The position numbers and the translations under genes were made by a program. This document shows, in pieces, positions 58,649 through 64,000 of a stretch of DNA of 64,000 nucleotides. This stretch comes from Musa acuminata AAA Group. Lineage: Eukaryota; Streptophyta; Magnoliopsida; Zingiberales; Musaceae. Numbering within the stretch: position 1 is the stretch's first letter; each line of letters begins with the position of its first letter. The stretch spans positions 11,046,501-11,110,500 of the forward strand of contig NC_088327.1 in the NCBI RefSeq assembly GCF_036884655.1, read 5' to 3'. The notes under the pieces were generated by a model. It was not told the origin of the DNA. It saw only the letters and a program-made list of their open reading frames with translations, and made no database searches.

Positions 58649-60625
58649 TCATATCGCATGGGCTTCATCTACACTCTGCACCACGAGCTGTAGAACTTCA
58701 TCCTCTTCTGTTTTACGGAAAACACGGTTGAGTAGTGATGCCAACCTCACACCAGCTTGTGCTATTCTTTTCTCCACCACAGGAAGCCGAGAAAAGAAGT
58801 AATCATCTGCAGCTCACAAACGATCGATTACGAGAGCTAATCGCCTTAAAATATCTGCTTAGTTTCGATTCCAATACCCTGTTTGCAGTAATGCCCAGTT
58901 GGCTTACCTCCTAAAGTGGAATCTTGCTCGACATCCTTATAAGCATAGTCACAAGCTAATCTTATGCTCTCGGAGGCATACCTGAAAAGCTTGCAGCCGT
59001 TATACATACATCATACAAAGAATGCCATCATTGCTTCCAAATGTAACGATATGATATCATGCTATGTCAATTTCGTCTCACTTGTCAGCGCAAGTCATCG
59101 ACGTTGTTGCGCTGCATCGCTTCCATCCACTGACTTCATCAGACCATTCATTCTGGAAAACAAAATCATGTTTTAAAGTGCTGTTGGAGAAAGGTAAGCT
59201 GGGAACTCATGAACTTACAGTGATGTTCATCTCGATGGCCTCGATCATGCTACCCAGATCATTGTCGTAGAAGTCACGCATGGCAGTCTCTATTATGTTA
59301 ACGTCCCACACCTTGCCATGTACAACCAAAAAATCATGTCAACATCTGGGCAACCATTATAAGGTTCAGAAGCTTCGGGTTCTCCGATGTGGAAGTTACT
59401 CAACATGATGAAGGTTGCTTTTTCTTCGGTACCAATGGACGATTATGGTATTACCACCCGCATCCTCCGCGAATCCTACATGGAGTGGTTGATGTACGTC
59501 TCCCACGAAATGTGCGAGGAACATGAGACTCTCTGTCAGGTTATCTGATCCATAGAAACCAAACATTGTTGTTAGGTTGCAGAGGACACAAACAGTATGG
59601 CAGACTGTTCTTACATCCACTCGATGCATCGCCATAGCTCAAAAGCTGCGTAGTGTAATTGTTAATTGCTCCAACCACGCACATGTCCTGCACACCTTTT
59701 GAATTGTGGCAATCCCCTGCACGAGTGCCGGCACGATCAGGCAAAAAGGGAGATGCAAACTAAGGTGTTAGATCGCTTCGACGAAGCAGACTTTAAGGTC
59801 TTGGGGAGTTCCCTAATCCCTGAGAAAAGGCATGTTGACATGGATGTGCTTTTGAATGTCTTGCACGCAACTCTATCATGCAAGTCCCGTGTCAGCAACA
59901 ACAACAGCAATTGCCTCGAGGACAATTTAGGAACCCAAATTGGTCCAGTCTTCTTCTCCGACCCTTAGTAAATCTCCCATTATCATCGTTGAGTAGATAA
60001 GTCAACAGGAGGTTTATCCTTCCCTCTAAATTTTGACCGAGAAGAACTGATACGGTGCAGAGCAGAGCAGAGACCTTGTTCGGTCTCCGATCAGCTCTAA
60101 TGACATGTATGATGTCTAACATGAGCTACCGTGCTAAGCAATTCCTCAGTCAATACAGCATCAAGGAAAAAACTAGCTTATTGTATCTGAATTCTTTCAG
60201 GATTTTCCTTCTCTGGAAATAAATAAGATGGGATTGCGGGTAGGAAGGCTGCTAATGTTACTTGAATACTCGAAGTTGCAGACTCCTGGAGTATTGGCAT
60301 AATGGAGCGGGCTCGACCATCGGTACCGGAACCGCACCTCATCCGCCCACGAGCACACTGCCGCTAGATCCCCTCCGGCAGACTCCGGCAGAAGGTCTAA
60401 CACCGCTGCTGACGCTTTCTTCGTGAGATATTTCTGTCACAATACAAGATTTCTTTGATCTGTGGTTTATGAACTCAAGAGATCAGTAAAAATCAATGTA
60501 AGATTTCATGTCACCTCTGCTATTTTGCAGACCATGTAGTGCCCCTCCTTCCCCCAGGCCTGCGCGGTTGGAGCTCCTGCTACTAGCAGAAGAAAGAAGA
60601 CGCGGAGGAAGAGTAAGACACCCAT
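58649..60625 (-). CDS. ENDO: S1/P1-type nuclease (plant ENDO family), secreted
   Basis: Eight exons: 60515-60625, 60262-60433, 59615-59716, 59405-59544, 59219-59311, 59082-59152, 58908-58981 and 58649-58806; they sum to 306 aa with consistent phases. A 23-residue signal peptide (MGVLLFLRVFFLLLVAG...) precedes WGKEGHYMVCKIAE, whose Trp24 and His29 correspond to zinc ligands of the family. Further expected metal-site regions are CSWADEV (Asp68), PLHYANTP (His81), DMCVVGAINNYT and AHFVGDVHQPLHVGF, then GGNTIIVHWYRRKSNLHHV. The family degrades single-stranded DNA and RNA and acts in vacuole or apoplast during senescence and cell death. The sixth exon reads NEWSDEVSGWKRCS and the C-terminus ends VDEAHAI. 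The donor after exon 4 (CAT|GTTGAG) is weak but is the only one that keeps HHVWDVN in frame. Confidence 0.93.
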
Positions 60626-60689
60626 CTTTCTTTCTTCTGCACGTCTCCCGCTTCGGTTTCCCTTCCCCCCCACCCCTCTTTCTCTCTCT

Positions 60690-60711
60690 CTCTATATATA
60701 TATATATACAT
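60690..60711 (-). promoter_or_regulatory. TATA region of the S1/P1 nuclease gene
   Basis: A TATATATATATA run next to a GA/CT run on the minus strand, 65-85 bp upstream of the ATG at 60625. This is the expected distance for a short leader. Confidence 0.55.
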
Positions 60712-63700
60712 ACACACATGTATATTGGCTTCACGATGGAAGCAACCATCGGTAAACACCCCATGAAGTTGAAGTGCTGGGGAGATTCACATATCCTATG
60801 CTAAAAAATAACTTCGATTCACATGATCATGGCAAGAGATCTGCTGATAGTATTCCCATGATTTAATGGACTTTGGACATCGCTTCTAAGATAAGACAGA
60901 CAAAAGAGCCGCAGATTGATGCATCTGTTGTGGTCCTGAAGTTTGGATAAGATAATAACTGGTGCAATCGCTTATTACTGATACCAGTCTTCACCATGTT
61001 AGGTTTTGACAATTCCATGCTTTGCCTTCGTCTTCCATTAAAAAGATTTATGGTGAAAAGGAAATGCTACCTACCATAAACTCTCTTATGAATGTATGAA
61101 TCAGATCTTGCAAGAAACTTGAGTAGTGTAGTATAGTCTTTCTGTAGTATCGTGATCTGTGCACACGTTGTTGTCTTGCTGGTGAGAGGATAGTAAAAGA
61201 CCCTTCGTGTTGCACATGTTATGGTATGGTTCTGTTCCCCAGCTAATTAGTCACATTTGAGACAGCTCTACTGGGATCAATGCTAAAGGGAGGACCACCT
61301 AATCAGAAGCCAAAATGTCAACATGTGTGGCACATGCTTAGTTCAGAGCAGCATTTCCTCCTCAACCTAGAGTTGAATGGAGGAAAGGGACCCTCGAGAA
61401 CTTGGATGTGGATGGAGCATATACTTTGGCATCCCAAAACACACCTCCATCCAAAGATTTGAATCTACAACCCTAAGTTTTTTATGATCGTTGTAAATAT
61501 AATATATTATTACTTATTTTCGTCTAGACGATCGATCAAGAAATATCGACATAAACTCTGTCTAAGAAGAAAACAGAAATAAATTATGATTTGAACTTAC
61601 AATATGATCCGATACAAGAAAGATATAATAACATATCGAGATCTTTCGATAAACTATTGAGATCTTTATCGACTACGTTAAATAAAAAATGGCTGACACC
61701 TTCTAATAAACATAGTAATAATTAACTATTGGTAGAACGTGCACCTCGGCATCTGTTGATTTAACTAATAGATTATTCAAGTCATACTACTTGTCAAGAT
61801 AATCCCCAACCTAAAGAAACGAAAATAATTTGTAATGATAGCGTTGGGAAGTGAGCTATGTATTATGGGCTGTCTCAGCTGCAGAGCCCATCTGCTGTCG
61901 TTATATGGATCATTTCCTGGAATTCCATTGCCCGAAGCTCTTCGCAGCTCTTCCGATTTGAGATCGCCATTATCTTGTTATGTACGTGTCCACATACATG
62001 CATTGGTGCTTAGTATGGATCAAACGTTAAAGAAACGTTATCTCAATCTCGCCGACTGTCAACCCTGAAGTTGGAGCAGCAACCTTTGAGCAGGAAGGCC
62101 CTGTGCTTCCCACCATCTCGGAGCCCACGTGAGGATGTTCATGTACCGAGTTGATTAGGGTTTTTGAGTCATACAGGGTCCATCGACCACTTTACTCTTG
62201 AGGAAGATTCCATGACCACTCACCTGCAACCTCCCATCAGGCATCAAAGAGCTCTCCACATTCTGGTGCCTCTGAACTTGGCCATATTACATCCTCAATC
62301 TCTCTCTATCTCTGCCGAACTCTGCAAAAGCCAAATCCTGCTCATTTCTAATGATCTCAACCTATATAGCTAATGTGGACCATAGCTGCCCTTCCTCGGT
62401 TCATGCATGCCACCTTACAAAGGGATGTAGAATGGTTTAGAAGGCCTAAACAAAAGGAGATTATGACTCGTCTCTATCCCTCCCCATAGCGCGGCTCGGA
62501 GGGCTCCTCACCACGCATAACTCAGTCGCCTGAGGGACCACAGAACGTTGTCCCCTCCCAAAGGAAGCCGACCTTTTTCTCAACACCCAAGTGCAACGCA
62601 TTTGGCTAACTCTCTAACCCCTCTTTCAATTCTCCATCCGCTCGATGGATCGCATCCACTACCCAAAATTTCTTTTCCACCATCTCCATTGCTTGGCATC
62701 AGCCGATTCGTAGATGTCGTTCTCGCAGTCCGCAGTCATCTCGCTGGACCATGCAAAACTACAGGCCGCGATTACGACGGTTTTGGAGTGTTCTTCTGTG
62801 GAGAGGATGAAGCATCGGTTAATTAATATAGTTTGAAATTTCAGTAGATGTGGACGAAGCAGACAAAAGCAAGCGCCGAATGTTCACATATTCCCATCTG
62901 GTCTCAAGATATTTCTCCTTCTCGTAACAAAGGTTTTGCAGGTTTCAACCAACGATTATCATCCGCCAACTAAGATAGCTAATTCTTATCTCCACAGCTA
63001 GCTATAATGGAGAACAAACAAATGTGTCGTCGCCATCAAGAATGAAGATAGCAGAGCTGGGGAAGCTGCATGGCAATTGGTATGCCTCTCCCTGAGGAGT
63101 GGTCAGGAGGGATCTACTTATGATGCCAAGCATATGAGAGAGAGAGAGAGAGAGAGAGTCCTTATATATTGCTACAGTGATGGAGTGTTGTGGTGTGATT
63201 GAAATCTCAAAAACCCATCACCTTTGCTTTTTTCTGAAAAAAAATAAAAAACTTTATTGATGAAATATGGTGTACAATTATCTGTTCTGATATCAATTCC
63301 TGCAATTTGGCATGATAATCAAACCGTTCAATACAAATTACTATACCTAATATGAATTGGGTTTTCGTCTCATCCATGGCTTTTGGATGTTCGATGTCAC
63401 AATTTCTAGATGTTGCTTTCACAGTCGTCGGCCGTCGCGGGCTGCGATCACGATCGCTTTGGACTTACCTTTGACAGAAATGTTTAACTAGATGTGGTTT
63501 CATCGATACCTCTGTGTATAACAGACAAGTATTTCGTCTTCTGTGCACCGAATTGTTCGCATGTTTGCATTAGAATCCCAATCAATTTTACTTGAGATCA
63601 TGGCCATGTCCTACCCAACATGGCCATGCACGCCATCCATGTCCAATTGCCAATTGATGGCCGTCATCACCTTTGCTAACGCTGGATAGGATAGCCACCT

Positions 63701-64000
63701 TAACAAGAAGGAATGTATTGCTTTCAGGCAATTATGTCACTTTGTTTCTTGCTAAACTATGATTCCTACATTAACATGTGAGTCAACGATATGGATAGTC
63801 CAATGCTCATGACGCCATCCCTTACGTATTGTGTGCATCGAGGATTAGGTTTCTCTCCGGTACGCCTCTATCACCAGCACTGGTAGTGGCAACCATCTTC
63901 ACATCTTTGTCGTCCATGACACATCTCAATCGTCGGTGTGAGCTGCATGCGTTTGTCACCAGCACTGTTTGACCTGCTTGTATATCGGATTAACCATTCA
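60712..64000. other. Intergenic, no gene recognised
   Basis: It includes a GA microsatellite at about 63136-63159 and an A-rich run at 63237-63250. The frames at 61.2-63.4 kb are short and carry no known domain. Confidence 0.5.

Overview
This is a stretch of nuclear DNA from a flowering plant, most likely a commelinid monocot; a banana-family or other Zingiberales genome would fit, but that is an inference. The case rests on short spliced genes, GC-rich coding exons in AT-rich surroundings, plant-only protein families (LOB domain, VQ, CLE, NIMIN/NRR, JAGGED-type zinc finger, DUF1218), a Ty3/gypsy-related element and many TA, GA and TAA microsatellites. There are no operons and no prokaryotic or CRISPR features. 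All exon models are my own and were joined by splice phase and by remembered family conservation, so transcript evidence would outrank them.

Layout. 1-5.2 kb: 3' part of a DUF3326 gene (+), including a GC-AG intron. 6.9-7.7 kb: small acidic plant protein of unknown function (-). 8.5-11.6 kb: a decayed 3.1 kb gag-only LTR retroelement (TR-GAG type) carrying a GC-rich minisatellite. 11.6-16 kb: intergenic. 16.1-16.6 kb: another unrecognised acidic protein (-). 18.6-22.4 kb: three-exon GH31 alpha-xylosidase (-). 25.2-28.3 kb: two tandem NIMIN/NRR-like genes (+); the first has three perfect TGACGTCA boxes upstream. 32.2-35.5 kb: DUF1218 membrane protein (+) with a seven-copy, ~176-bp satellite-like array in intron 1. 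36-37.6 kb: a near-identical ~0.55 kb direct duplication with a 52-bp inverted copy at the junction. 38.3-38.6 kb: CLE peptide gene (-). 41.6-42.4 kb: class II LBD gene (-). 42.6-51.3 kb: AT-rich, repeat-rich, gene-poor DNA. 51.4-52.5 kb: five-exon JAGGED-like gene (-) with a start codon split by an intron and a GC donor. 56.9-57.5 kb: VQ-motif gene (+). 58.6-60.6 kb: eight-exon S1/P1 nuclease gene (-). 60.7-64 kb: no gene recognised.

The genes do not form one pathway. Several act at the cell surface or wall (alpha-xylosidase, DUF1218, CLE peptide, secreted nuclease). Others are nuclear regulators (NIMIN pair, LBD, JAG-like, VQ), two of which belong to salicylate/defence-linked families. I found no convincing new multi-gene system. 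The observations most worth a second look are the exon-intron oddities, the intronic higher-order repeat, the NIMIN promoter and pair, and the duplication/inversion at 36-37.6 kb.
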